Of a stretch of DNA of 64,000 nucleotides, positions 25,900-38,425 are shown one piece after another. Within the stretch, counting starts at the first letter, position 1; each line of letters starts with the position of its first letter. Source of the DNA: Trema orientale (lineage: Eukaryota; Streptophyta; Magnoliopsida; Rosales; Cannabaceae); NCBI GenBank assembly GCA_002914845.1, contig JXTC01000127.1, positions 255,390 to 319,389 on the forward strand, read 5' to 3'. The position numbers and the translations under genes were made by a program. The notes under the pieces are model-generated. The model had not been told where the DNA came from. It saw only the letters and a list, made by a program, of their open reading frames with translations, and did not search any database.

Positions 25900-26468
25900 G
25901 GAAATTAGGTGAAATACACCACCTCTATAGTCAGTTTTAGAAAAATACATCCCTTTCAATAGTTTTTAAGTAATTACAATCTTTTTAAAAAAAAAAAATT
26001 GTAAAAGAAGTTATGGTACCCTTAAGTCGTAAGTGCTAGACATGGTGTTATGAGTGTTAGACACGAGTGTCAAGCAATGCTAGATAAGGTTTTAGCAATT
26101 CGACCCCCTTGTTTAGTTAGATATGGACTCTTGATGGGATAAATATTAAGAGCATTTTTTTGTCTTTAAATTAAAATTAAAACTTAAAAAGTGTATCTAA
26201 CAAAAAATTATTAAAAATGGTATAAATCCTTAAACACACTTTAGAAAAGGTGTATTTTGCCAAGAACCCGAATAATAAAAAAAAAACAAGCAAAGCACAG
26301 TACACATGCAGTTTCTAAAATTTAGCACTCGACACTATGTTAATTACTTTTGACTTAAGGTATAAGTCCTTTTACATTTTTTTTAAGGGGTGTAATTACT
26401 TAAAAACTATTAGCAAAAGTGTATTTTTTAAAACTGACCATAGGAGAGGTGTACTCGCCTAATTTCCC
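25900..26468. mobile_element. MITE with about 95-bp terminal inverted repeats
   Basis: The left end begins GGAAATTAGGTGAAATACACC; the right end, read inverted, begins GGGAAATTAGGCGAGTACACC. Both continue through GTCAGTTTTA and AATAGTTTTTAAGTAATTAC. Length about 569 bp, no ORF. I could not find a convincing target duplication, so the superfamily is open (Mutator-like is my guess from the long terminal repeats). Confidence 0.75.
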
Positions 26469-26752
26469 TTTTATTATTCACCTATATTATTGCCCTCATA
26501 ATAATAAGGGATTCGGGTTTCATTCATAACAGTCTGCCTCTCTATATACATATCTTCAATTGATTCCATTTCCTTGGCTTTTTTCCTTGTCTTTCTGTTT
26601 CATGACTTCAACTTAAGTTTCTGGTTCTTTCTTATCCATTTTCCTATGCATGTGTTGTTGATTTTGTTTTTATTGGCTTCTTAATTTTGTATTGTTCATA
26701 TTTTCCGTGGGTTTTCTACATACCTAGCTTGGTGTAATATTTTTATTTGATA

Positions 26753-27118
26753 TGGATTAATTATATTACATGATTCCTGAACTATATATTATAAAAATCT
26801 CATTTTATAGTCCCCTAGCTTTAGAACTAAGCGTTGTCCTTTAGTTTACTAAAAACGTTTCACGCTGCTCATTTTTAACATTTTGAATATTTTAACGGAA
26901 AGGGTACTAAATTAAAAGAGTTTTTATTTTTGGCCAAGTTCAGGGCCAACACGAAAAATAATTATTGTTTATGCCCTTGATTTCTTAAATTTAGTGAAAT
27001 AATGTCCAAAAACTAAAAGAGAATAGTTTTAAAAGTTAAATGTAAATGAGATATTTCAAAGTTTGAAATCAAAACAAAAATTTCTCAATAGTTTAGGGAC
27101 CAGTGAAATAATTAACCA
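26753..27118. mobile_element. Probable degenerate MITE (about 366 bp)
   Basis: Left TGGATTAATTATATTACATG and right (inverted) TGGTTAATTATTTCACTGG are related, each followed by TCCTGAACTAT / TCCCTAAACTAT. No target duplication found. Confidence 0.5.
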
Positions 27119-27734
27119 CAATCTATGTATAGCTTGTTAACTGTTTCTTTTTTCTTTTTCGTTTTTTCCCCACAATTTTTTGTTCTTCCCTCTATAATAG
27201 GAGGAAGTGCCACATAATTTTTTGAGGTATATATGTATAATTTCGAACTTTACCCGATTAAATTCTTAGTATATATTTCTTATAGCTCATACACATATAC
27301 ATAGAACTCATAACCAACGAAGCATATACTAAATGAGTTATAATTTCGTCATATTTATTAACAATTTGTTTGGTACAAAAAACTGACTATATAGGGTTGT
27401 GCTGATGTTATGGAGTGGGATCCTTAAATTGGTGTGGTTGTGTATATTTTATGTCTCTTCATATGTATGTCTATATATATTGCCAAAAGAATATTGTAGC
27501 TGTTGATATTATGATAAACTTTGCAAGGTTTGGACTCCAAACAAACATATCCCCGAATGATTGATTGGAAAGTGGTCAAAAAGAGAAGCTTTTAGGGCCT
27601 CCATAAGTGGATGTGTATTACAATAGTCAGTAGAAGATAAATATCGCTTATATATACATACTGTTTATTTAATTCCACTTTTGTGTTTGTGGATGCTCCA
27701 CGCAATGTGTGGTAGACTAATAGAAGATCAGCAT
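27119..27734. other. Intergenic, no gene seen
   Basis: AT-rich spacer between two MITEs; nothing recognised. Confidence 0.5.
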
Positions 27735-27737
27735 TTA

Positions 27738-28142
27738 GGCTATGTTTGGTAGGAGGGAAGGAGAGTAGGAAGGATGGAGAGCGTAGGAAGGAAGGAGAAT
27801 ATAAAGGAGGGAGAAGAGAGTAATAATCATTTGAATTGTTTGGTCAAAAGGATGTAGAGTAGGAAGGATGGAGAGTATTTATTTATAAAATTACTATATT
27901 ATCTGTTTAATCTTTTTAAAATTAATTGACTTGATAGGTAAATTTATAAATTCACATTTTTTCTTTTCAATTTTCTCCAATCCTTCCAATTTGGGAGGAT
28001 GAATTTTTGTGGGCCCGAAAGAAGACCCTCTCCCTCTATTTCTCCTCTCCCTCCTACCAAACACAGGATTGTAGCTCTCCCTTCTTCCCTCTCCCTCCAC
28101 CCCTCTCCATTCCTTCAAAAATCCCCTCTACCAAACATAGCC
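27738..28142. mobile_element. PIF/Harbinger (Tourist-like) MITE, 405 bp
   Basis: Perfect 15-bp terminal repeats GGCTATGTTTGGTAG, flanked by the 3-bp duplication TTA (27735-27737 and 28143-28145) expected of Harbinger elements. Each arm repeats the TTTGGT...GGAGAG motif internally. The left arm is purine-rich and the right arm pyrimidine-rich. The open frames inside are a by-product of this composition. Confidence 0.85.
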
Positions 28143-28145
28143 TTA

Positions 28146-30160
28146 AAGTTGTGAAAAGTTATTTGGGCCCCTTGGAATTTATAATTATAATAATATTCTG
28201 GAATTTTAATAATTTGTTGGCTTTGATTGTGATTTTGGTAGGAGACGGTGCCGCCTTGAGTTTAACCACCACATATAATGGAACGTGAACGACAAATTAG
28301 AGCTGACACTCACAGTAATGTAACATATATATATATATTAAGGTTTGCATAAAACGTACGTACGTGTAAGAATATCGACTAAATCTACCCATCTATAAAT
28401 AAAAGCATACTATATTATTAAAGAGGAGATGATCCCCCAATTGGTATAGGCATCATTTTGTTGTTATTTTATTCTTAAATCAATGTGAAACGCATAAGCT
28501 TTGATTAAGTAGTTGATCATTTATATGTAGTAGATGTACTAAAGATTTGGAATCGAATATCACGTCCTTTGGTCAGAGTAAGATTTATGAAAGAGAGAGA
28601 TTGAAATGTACGCAAGTGTTACTCTAGAAACTTGGTTAAAAAAAAAATATTTGTAATTAATTAAGTGAAATATATTAAATACCAGTACATGATTGGAAAT
28701 TAACTGTGGATATATAACATGACAAGGAGATTAATTAATAGAGTCCTACCTCTATAGAGTACCATGCATATATAGATGGTGATCAAGAGTCAAGCTTTTT
28801 CGAGCCAATTAGAGAAAAATGAATTTAAAGGAGGAAAGTCTTTTTCAATATAAAAGTTGGAGGACCATGTTTTATATTTACTAATCAATTAAAAAAATTA
28901 AAAAAGCGAGAGAAAAAGAATTTAAAATTAATTAGGTTTCCAGAATATAATATATTACGTGTTAGTTTTATGATTTATCCTAATATTACAGAGCCACAAT
29001 ATTAGGAGAGACGATCAAACTTCAGATGACAACATATGATAAGGACTTTTCTATTAAAAAATTAAAAAATAATGCGCTTTAACGAAACATCTAAACCTAA
29101 TTAGACGTATACAAAGATACAACAAACCTAATTATCAGGGCTGAGAGAATATCAATAACTCATTGGAAACCATAGATAACAAAATCTTATTCTTTTTTAT
29201 TTCTTTTTTTTTTATTTACAATAATTAATGGCAATGGACGCTGTCATGTGCTCCTTTATTATGATTGTTCTCCATTTTATTGAGAAAAAAAAAAAGAAAT
29301 CGTTATAGATTAATATTAGAAGTCATGGTCATGGAGTGGTCAATTTAATCAACTTAAAATTTAATTAAAATTTTATTGGACACAATTAATTAATGGAGAC
29401 GCGCGCGTGTGCAACTAGGAGTCTTCTGTAATTTGACAAAGTCTCTCTTCTATTAATTTTTGCAAGTCCGCAACTATTTCTACCTCGAATATCCTTTTCT
29501 AAAACGACATATTCCTACAATATTGTTGGTCCAGATCAGAAATGGTAAGGAAAAAAAACCCTGTTTGTTGCGTGAATCGCAAATACAAATTAAATACGTC
29601 CCCTAAAAAACATACATATCAAATATGCCTTTTTAATTAATTTGTCTAGTTTTTCAAGTTTAACTTGTCATATTAATTAAAGTTATAAGAGAATAACTCG
29701 AGTCAAATTTTCTAGAATAAATTAATTGTGGAAGAGAGAGACACATATTGAGGCGGCTGGAAATTAATGCTTATCCATTTTCAACCTTTCTCCAGAAGTC
29801 TCAATCTAGAAATATACAATATAGTATGAAAATTTTTAATTCCTATCGATACCTCTACTTATAAAACAAATGTCATCATTTTAAATGAATTAAATGAATT
29901 CGTTACAACGCATTTAATTATAACCATTGATTAAATCTAATTATTAATATTAATTAGATTTAATTAATATTAATTTTTTTTATCGATAAGAATTAAAAAA
30001 ATACCTATGATTTCACGTCACGTATATAACCTTTAACTCATCAACTTAAGTATTTCAACAAAAAAAAAAAAAAAACTCATCGACTTAAAAATTTCAAGCA
30101 AATGATCATCACCAGATAATTATGAGAGAACAAATATTTATAACGCGACAGTAATACAAT
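28146..30160. other. Intergenic, AT-rich
   Basis: No gene or element with clear ends seen in about 2 kb. Confidence 0.5.
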
Positions 30161-30165
30161 ATTAT

Positions 30166-30976
30166 TGTTGGTGTAGATTTTGGTCAATGAACCAACGCGC
30201 GCCATGCGCCCTTGAGTGGTTCTTTCTCAAGAGAAGCCAAAACCCAGATTTGATGTAGGTGTGGTCCGTACAACCTTGAAAAAGGTTATACCTGGACCTT
30301 TCACCAACTAGTGATGGGTGGTATCGGTGTGGTACCTGCCAAATCTCCTCAATAGAAAGGTTGTCAGTGACGCATTCAATAAAGTATTCTAAGGAATAGT
30401 GAGCCAGCAATAAATGAACGATAAGAGGAGAAAAGGCTAAAGGGATAAATAGAGTTTTAGGGATTTGTGGCGGCTTACCCCTTTTAGGTGATTATGAGGC
30501 TATTTATAGTGGCTTTGTGGTCCCCCAAAAGTTAGGGTTGATATCCACGTGTCCCTAAAAAGATAGAAGGGAATCTCGCCTACCCGCTTATACGGACGCG
30601 AGTATGTGATTTGGCCAGGTGTCGGCCTCTCTTGGGTCCGTGCCCTCTTTATTCTTCCTCTCGGTCAGGGCTATGTCGTTATATTGATGGTCGGCTATTT
30701 CTTAATTCGCTGTCCTTTCGCTGAGTACCTGATCGGCTTGCGGCATGGAATCCGACCTAGGTGATTTTCTTTCTTGGTGAGCTTGGTCGCGTCACGGCCG
30801 GTCAGTTTCTTCTTTAGACTTGCTCGGCTATTTTTAATGGCAGGGCGTAGTCTCAATCTCTAGTCAGCTCGGTCGATTTGTAGGACACAATATCGTTTTT
30901 GGTCAATATTGTCATGTCGTTTGCAACATGACACATGTGTCGTTTTCTAATTCGCTCGGAGAAATTATCCTCAACA
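30166..30976 (-). mobile_element. Solo LTR (811 bp)
   Basis: Bounded by TGTTG...CAACA and a perfect 5-bp duplication ATTAT (30161-30165 and 30977-30981). On the minus strand a TATA box CTATAAATAG lies near 30500, followed by a leader-like region, so the LTR reads leftward. No internal domain or second LTR remains. It is more GC-rich than its surroundings. Confidence 0.9.
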
Positions 30977-30981
30977 ATTAT

Positions 30982-32224
30982 ATTGGTCTTTTTTAATTTG
31001 ATCAGCTACGAATAGCTTTGTTCTAATATTATGTTCATAGCAAATACGATATTTTGTACAAATAAATTAGACTTCTGGAATTGGACCTAATTTGACTTGA
31101 ACTCAGTTTACATATCTAAGTATTTAAATATTCTTAACTTAATTGTATATACCAATTTGTAATTAATTAATGTAGTGTAACCCGTAAGGTTTAACTTGTT
31201 TTCAATAAAAAAATTTGTGTTTAATCAATTCTGATTGAAAACCATGTATATTTGAAAATATCATAACATAAGAAGTCTGTTCTTTTTTTTTTTTTTTTTC
31301 AATTATTATGTTTAACCTACTATTCAAATTTGATCCTCAATGTTTTTTGATTTGAAAGAAAAAAAATACAAGAAAAGACAAAAGCGCGTTTAATGAGCAA
31401 TAAATAATGAGATATTATTAATTTTAATCCCGAACAAACTATAAATCATTTTCAAAATTAAAACTTTCATCTAACGAAAATTCAAAATTTCAAAAATACT
31501 TCGACTCTGGTAGTATTTTTGACCATATTGAAAACAACAAAATGAAAGAGAAGCAGCCGAGAAAGGCGAGCTATCGTGTTTGACTATGGTTGAAATTTTT
31601 CGACCATCGATTGAAATTTTTTCGATTAGTAATCATAAAGTTTCACCTAGTCGAAGCGATCGGGATCAGTTTGACCACAGAATAGAGGTACGGTTGAGAT
31701 TGGGATCGAGATTGGAGATGGTAGGGGGGTGTTTTAGGTGGCGGCAGTGAAATAATTTAGGGCTTATTGTGGAAAAAGATATTTTAGGGTTTGTTAAGAA
31801 ATGAGATTAGATGTGTGATATAACAATGGCGTGGGTTAGTTTCGATAGTTTTAATAATATTCTAGACTTTCTAGGTGTAAATACCTCCATAAATAATCCC
31901 TTATCAACATGAAAACAACATCATCCTAATATCAAATATAAGATTTAAAAGTTTGAACTTGAAAGGTCTTAATTAAATTTAGCAAAAGGGTATATCAAAT
32001 GTTTAGGAATTTCTTTTAATCCCCAAAATTTTTGAAAATTTTAATGATATTTTAATGTGGTTTAAGACAATTTCTATTTGTTTGTCTTTTTTCTTTTTTC
32101 AATTTTATTAGCATATTCTGAATTTAAATTCTAAAATTTGCTTTCATATTCCACATTGTTTTGACATTAATAATAATAAATTAGTACTGTTCTTGATATA
32201 TTTTATTGAGGAGTCAAATGATCC
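30982..32224. other. Intergenic
   Basis: AT-rich with a moderately GC-rich patch (31640-31760); no gene or clear element ends found. Confidence 0.5.
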
Positions 32225-32239
32225 CAGTTTAATAAGTAT

Positions 32240-32389
32240 ATATATATATTTTTTTTTAAAAGTGGAGCTTAACTAATAACTTCTCTTTACTACAAATAAA
32301 AGAAAATAACTCACGCATCTTGGGAGTTGAACTCCCGACCTAATACCCAATTTCCACCACATCTCACCCAGTGAGCTAACTTCAGTAGG
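32240..32389 (-). mobile_element. tRNA-derived SINE (family 1)
   Basis: 150 bp between perfect 15-bp duplications CAGTTTAATAAGTAT (32225-32239 and 32390-32404). On the minus strand: A-box region TAGCTCACTGGGTGAG, B-box region GGGAGTTCAACTCCC, then a tail ending in A-rich sequence. The tail around GTTATTAGTTAAG matches the SINE at 2045-2219. Confidence 0.9.
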
Positions 32390-32404
32390 CAGTTTAATAA
32401 GTAT

Positions 32405-33081
32405 GTTACCTCGTGATACTTATGAGAAAAAGAAAAAAAAAAAAAAGTAATTACAAGAATTTTCGCTATGTATACATGGGAGAATTTTAGGTTTTGTATG
32501 TTATAAGAAAAATTTTTAATCCAAAGAATGTCACTATAGTATAGATATAACAAAAATGAGGGAGCCTGCTGGGGCTAATACAATGGATGGGATGTGATTT
32601 GCGTGAGTTATTTTCATTTCTTTATAATAAGTGGATGTTAAATTAAGATATATAAGTAGTATTATAGTACTTTATCTTCCAAATTTTGTTATTAACTAAA
32701 TGAGATTTAAAATGATACCAGAATTTAAATTTAGTTAACCGATATGTGACAAAATTTAAATTTTAAATTGCTATAAAAAATAATGTTAGCTTAATTTTCT
32801 TTTTTCAAGAAATCTTTTGTTTGGCTAGAAGATGAGAAATAATTAACATAGCTCGTCATGTACGAAGCCAAACACTTGTTTTGTACACACATGATCGATC
32901 AATGCTACACAATGGCTATGGGAACGGGAACCAAATAATTATAGGCCATGCGCACATTATAGATTTCCCATGTATGCATCCATCTTAAGGTTTTTTCCTT
33001 TGGGAGAAAATACATGTATATATATTATTTTCTTTTTGGCTTTACGGATAAAATATATGGTTCGTGGGAAAAGGATGTACG
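32405..33081. other. Intergenic, AT-rich
   Basis: No gene or repeat with defined ends recognised. Confidence 0.5.
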
Positions 33082-33092
33082 TGTATCATTCT

Positions 33093-33239
33093 CTCTTTTT
33101 TTTTTCTTTTTTTTTTTCAAATACTTGGTTATAAATTAGTGGGGAGGGGGAGGGGGAGGGGGAGGAACGTAGGGATCAAACCACATACTTCTTGCTCTCA
33201 AGAGAGAGCCTTTGTCACACGAGCTATTGCTCCTGGGTC
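33093..33239 (-). mobile_element. tRNA-derived SINE (family 2)
   Basis: 147 bp flanked by an 11-bp duplication TGTATCATTCT (33082-33092 and 33240-33250). On the minus strand: TAGCTCGTGTGACAAAGG as the A-box region and GGTTTGATCCC as a good B box. A C/T-rich stretch (three GGGGGA units on +) and an A-rich tail follow. Confidence 0.8.
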
Positions 33240-33250
33240 TGTATCATTCT

Positions 33251-34424
33251 TCGCTTATCATTTTCTTTCTTTTTTATTTAATATTTATATATTCTCTCCA
33301 ATATTGTGTGAGAGACCTATATCTTTCCATTCTATATCCCATCTTTAATTTCTTTTGCATATTTATGTTTGGACACCAATCCAATAGGTATTTTTTTTTA
33401 GGTATTATTTTGGGCAATAAAAATTTATTACAGACATTTTTTTATAGTAAAAAATAAGAAAGAGAAATAGCATTAATGATGCATGTCTTTTCATGCATTT
33501 CATTATAGCTATTGGATCACCAACGACTAAAAAAAAAAAATTCTACATAGGTAAAAAAAAATACCTATTGGATCGACAACCTTTATGTTTATATATATAT
33601 ACTTTATTATATTTGATCAGTCTCTTTCTCTAATTCTCTGCACTACTAGTGTTGATCAATATTGCAATATAATTAGGACAAAAACGGCTTAAAAAAAAAC
33701 ACACACACACACGCAAACTTAAACAACGGATGAGCATATATTATATGTCAAGTAAAATATCTAAATGGACCTCTTTGTAACTTTATCCCATCACCCTTCA
33801 AAATAGTGATGGTCAATTAACAATGTACTGGTGAAACATTAATGGGATTGTTGGAATTTCAAACCAATATTAATAAGTTCCTTTGACTAATGGATCAAAT
33901 GAAAAATGTAACAATCTAGAGAGGCAAAAACTTAAGTTAACAAATGATCACAATTTGAGGTATTGTATATGGTAGTTTACAACAAAGATGAAGTCCACCT
34001 TTTTGTCATTTAATTTATACAAAGTGATCATAATCATGAATACCTTTTTTTTTTGGACTGGAAACATTTTCCGGACCAAGATCATAATCATATGTTTTGA
34101 AAAACAATAATAGATCGCAAAAGTCCATTTTTCATGTGTCTTCTTGACCAAAAACAAAAATTGTAGCCTTTGCCTAATCTGTCCCACACCGACCACAACT
34201 CCAGCTTGATTGTGTTTTTTATCAATCATAAATATAAAAGTGGCCGGCATAATCTTCACCCGTGAGAAACATGTATATTTTTCTTTGCTTCCTTTCTTGT
34301 CTTTCTTTTTGCTATTTGCCTGAAAGCTACTAGTTTTGAAATTAATAAATTCCAGTAATCCGTGGTTTTGGAAGTTTTGATTCTTTTGATCGTGAATAAT
34401 AATTGGACATATTTGTCAAGGATT
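33251..34424. other. Intergenic
   Basis: AT-rich, no supported gene. Confidence 0.5.
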
Positions 34425-36975
34425 AATATACATAATCTTTTACTACCAAGAGAGATAAAACAGAAAACAAATGAATAGCAAACATGCCTGAGTTTATAGT
34501 GGTTCACTATCAACGTGAGAGCTACGTCCACTTTCAGCCGCTACAGCATTTCACTATAATTATAAAGAAAGATTGCAAGAAGCCTCACACCTCTCTTATA
34601 CTCTGCGAATTCTCTCTAATCTCACTTTCTCAAACTTGGCACCTTGATACACTTTATATAGATGAAACAAAATTTACACTTTATATAGATGAAACAAAAT
34701 TAAGGTAACCGATATACATGTGTAGAATTCCAGAAAACCTTAACCCTAATACCCATTTTTATTTCGTGCGATATTCATTGGTATAATTATGCTCCACATA
34801 TCTAACAATCTCCTACTTGGAGACTAATCTATTATCAATGTCTTCCTACATCAGTAACAACGCCTCAATCCTCAAAAGAGAAGTCCACTGAAGTTGTTGC
34901 GCACAACTCTAGTTTCTCAAGCGTCACAGTCTTTGTCAATGTGTCAGTCATATTCTGACTCCATTAGATCTTCTCAAGTGCTAGCACTTTATCTTCCAAA
35001 GGCAATCTAATTAAGTGATATCGAACTTGTATATGATTTATCCTAACATGATAAATGAGATTTTTTGCTAAGTGAATAGTACTCTGATGTGTCGTTAAGG
35101 AACCAAATTAATTTTTTTTCTCATCTCTATTTAGCAAAGCTTAGGAAATCCTAATATTACCTAGTATAGTAACAAGTAGGGTTGATCCCACGAGGAATTG
35201 ATCTAATTAAGCTGCTACTGATCCTAAGGTTGAGAGAAAGATTCTAAATAAAAACTAAAATTAATAAAACTAGAAAATAAATTAAATGCATGCAAATAAA
35301 ATAAATAGATTAAGATTCATTCGTCGCCATTAAATGATTATATTAATTTAATTACGTAATTCTATATTCAATTATCTACTAAGACTACTAACCGTAGACA
35401 AACTATAAACTTTCCTTAATTTGTATATTAGATAGACGAACGCGATATCTAACCTCTTCTAATTAAATAACCTATGCAAACACTCTAGAATTAATTAATA
35501 AAAGCATTACTGTAGAAAAAAAACATTAGATTGATCAAGGCAATTATCACACAAATGCGGATTCTTGACCTAGGTTATATTCTCTACTATAGCCAGTACA
35601 TCAAACGATTATATCAACTATAACTTTACTACTTATGGTATAGATACAACAAATACCAATGTCTAGTCCTAGCAATATATTTTATCACCTATCATCTAAG
35701 TGGCCATCCCAAATAATTACAGAAGAACATAAACAACCTCAAAATAAATAATTTATATGTATATATATAGAATCTGTAAAACTAAATAACAAGCATGTTT
35801 AGGACTTTGAAATCACCCGTAACCTAACCTATGGCTTAATTTAGCATGTATATAAGAATAAATACAATTAACATCATACTAGAATATTAAAATAAATAAA
35901 AATTGAACAGGAAAAGAAGAAGGAAGAAGAACGCTATAGTAGCTCGAAAGCTCACTTCCTCCTCCCCTCTCTCTCTCTTCTATGCTTTTAGTGTGTTTTT
36001 GTGTCTCCTAGAAATGTATGATCTCCTCCAATCTGATGTAGAAGATCATCTTTATAGAGAAATAGGCCTCTAAGGTGAGTGGTCAAGTCCTACAAAAATA
36101 AAGAATTCTAAATCGTCAAAATACTCAAAGTCGGTGATTGTATAACACTCCAACACTGCGGCACTCAGGCTCCAATGCCGCGACGTGCATACCATGATTT
36201 TTTTTTTGGCAAAACTTAATCGTCGTGGCATGCACAAAGCAAGCTGAACTCTTGTTTTGCTACAGTCTTTCAACTTTCAACAACTTGTGTCATTTTCGCC
36301 CGTTTCAACTCCTTTTCATCTTTTCATCTCCAAAACACTTAGAAACACAAAAAGAACATAATTAGCCTTAGATAAACATAAAAACTAGTAAAGTGATATG
36401 GAAAAGTTACTATCATATATGTATAAATTATCACCTCACCTATCACACTCTAACTGTCACAATCTAACACACTTTTCCCATACTTGTGATCCAATTATTT
36501 TTAAGAAAAATTCCAACCATACCATCCTTTTATGAGCTTCAGTCCATATAATATACTCTGTCTCAGTATTTGAAAGTGCAACTAAAGACACAACTAATTG
36601 TTACACCACCTAAAGTGTACATATATTCAGTACTACTTTCTTGCTGTCCATATCATCAACCATATCAGCATTAATAAAGCCTTGTAGACCCAAGTTTGAT
36701 TTTTAATTATACATAGCTGAGTCTACAGTACCTCTCAAACACCTGAGAATCCATTCCCTGGTTCCCAATGCTTCTTATTCGGATTGCTCCTATATCTGCT
36801 TATAAATCCTGCTGCATACGCTATATATCTGGTCTAATACATACCATGGTATGTATAAGGTTACCAATAGTAGATGCACAGGGCCCCTTGGCCATGTAGG
36901 ACTATTCTTGCTCTATCGATGGTAACTACTCCATAGATAGTTTGAAGTGACTATCCTGTGCTCCATCCATGTTGA
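34425..36975 (-). mobile_element. Ty1-copia remnant: RNase H end and 3' LTR, interrupted
   Basis: Minus strand. Fragment 36975-36453 encodes the end of RT (IGNLIHTMVCIRPDI region) and RNase H (VALSNTETEYIIWTEAHK), ending at VLDCDS. After the nested insertion, 35084-34836 resumes with QSTIHLAKNLIYHV and VRYHLIR to the end of RNase H. The 3' LTR starts TGTTAGATATGTGG at 34807 and runs left to about 34425; a TATA-like ATCTATATAAAGTG is duplicated inside it (34640-34690). Many stops and frameshifts make it a pseudogene. DCDS and QS are contiguous in the family, which places the insertion precisely. Confidence 0.85.
35085..36445 (-). mobile_element. Solo LTR nested in the copia RNase H (1361 bp)
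   Basis: Ends TGAT...ATCA, with a near-perfect 5-bp duplication TACTC (35080-35084) / CACTC (36446-36450) interrupting a copia codon series. On the minus strand a TATA box CTCTATAAAG lies near 36055, followed by a leader-like region and near the end CTCGTGGGATCAACCC. That matches the layout of Ty3-gypsy LTRs. No internal domain. Confidence 0.7.
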
Positions 36976-36986
36976 AATTTGCTAAT

Positions 36987-37200
36987 CAAGGTGCCAGGTT
37001 TAGGTAAGTGCGAATAGAGAGATTTTGCAGAGTCTGAGAGAGATGTAAGATGTGAGAATTTCTTGTAATCTTTCTTCTTTATCATAGTGAAAACATGCAA
37101 TGGCTAGAAGAAGACATAGTTCTCATATTGAGAATGAACCACTATAAATTCATGTGTGTTTTCTTGCTTTTATTTTCTATTTTGTTACTCTTGGTATAAA
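36987..37200 (+). mobile_element. Copia LTR fragment
   Basis: Related in opposite orientation to the 3' LTR at 34425-34807: both share a GAACCACTATAAA segment and a CTCTTGGTA...AAAAGATTA segment. No ends preserved. Confidence 0.65.
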
Positions 37201-37204
37201 AGAT

Positions 37205-37560
37205 TAGGCACATCAGTCCTATCATCTATGAAACCAACTACATGCTTCCATCAAAGGTACTAAATCTAGAATTTATGTAATCTTTAGGATATGGTTTGGA
37301 CAAGATATGGGATGGATAAGGTGAATGAAAATCAATCTTCTTCAGCTATTTGCTGGTTGACCCAGACTTAAACATGTCGAAGATTCTAACTTGCGAAACT
37401 GAAACTAGAAATTCTAAGAAACATTTATGCAAATGATTTTAAGAAAAGATGAAAATTGAACTCTATAAACATTGACAAAATTAATTTTCCTTGGCCATCA
37501 CGAGTGGAATTGCCTTTTTATTATATTCTTGATAACTTTTGATCCACAAATTTTAATAAT
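37205..37560 (-). mobile_element. Tat-type Ty3-gypsy gag fragment
   Basis: Minus-strand translation gives KKIDFHSPYPSHILSKPYPK and a VVGFIDD-like end, nearly the same as gag of the Tat element at 41838-53595 (KKIDFQPPYPSHILSKPYPK). It is joined to sequence resembling that element's primer-site region (37480-37560). Internally deleted and without LTRs. Confidence 0.8.
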
Positions 37561-37628
37561 AACTTGTATCTTTCTCAAAAGATTAAGACAACATAATAGT
37601 TAGGATAGATTAGATATAAATATATTAT

Positions 37629-38213
37629 GGGATAATATCACAGAAAACCCATAATCTTTAACCTTTTAGCAAGCAAAAAAAAAAAACTACTCTTTTTCAT
37701 TAATATCAAATAAACCTTCTATTTATGTTTTTCTATAAAATCTTATCAGATTCACATATACCGTCAAAATTGGGGTAAGATTATTGTAAAAATATCTTTA
37801 TTCTTTAAAATAATCTATTTGTATCTTATTAGATTCACATATACCGTCAAAATTGGATTAAAATTGTTGCAGAAATGTCTTTATTTTTTAAAATAATCTA
37901 CTTGTATTCATAGAATCAATCAGAAGGCTACTATACAGACCCAAAAATGATATGTAATCTCTTAAGAATCCAATAGTAACGACTTTAAAACATACAAAAA
38001 TTCTTTATTTTTTTTTTGAATTCTTTTATCTGATTTCAAAAGTTAAAAGCTTTTGCTTTGAACAATTTTAACTCCAATTTTTATTATATAAGTGGATTCA
38101 ATGAGATTTGACAGAAAAACATAAATAGAAAGTTTTATTTATTTGATATTAGTGAAAGTGCGTGAGTTGTTTTGATAAAAGGCTAAAAATTATATTTTTA
38201 TAAATATTATCCC
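37629..38213. mobile_element. MITE (585 bp), probably Mutator-like
   Basis: Terminal repeats of about 120 bp starting GGGATAATAT at both ends and sharing CTAATATCAAATAAA and CTATTTATGTTTTTCT. Flanked by 10-bp AATATATTAT (37619-37628) and GATATATTAT (38214-38223). Inside is an 83-bp tandem duplication (from 37741 and 37824). No ORF. Confidence 0.8.
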
Positions 38214-38425
38214 GATATATTATATAAGTAATTAAGTTAGGTATATATATCTTAATACCTAACTTAATTACTTTTACTGTATGTATGTATAAATATATAT
38301 ATAGTAAAACTCTATAAATTAATACTCTTTAGATTAGGAGAAATTATTATTTTATAAAGATAATTTATTTATCAATAAATAAAAATTCATTTTTTTGCCT
38401 CCTATTTTCTTCTCTTACGTATCTT

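Noticed and set aside
27894..28288. Arg/Glu-rich and Ser/Pro-rich frames
   Set aside because: They lie in the purine- and pyrimidine-rich arms of the Harbinger MITE.
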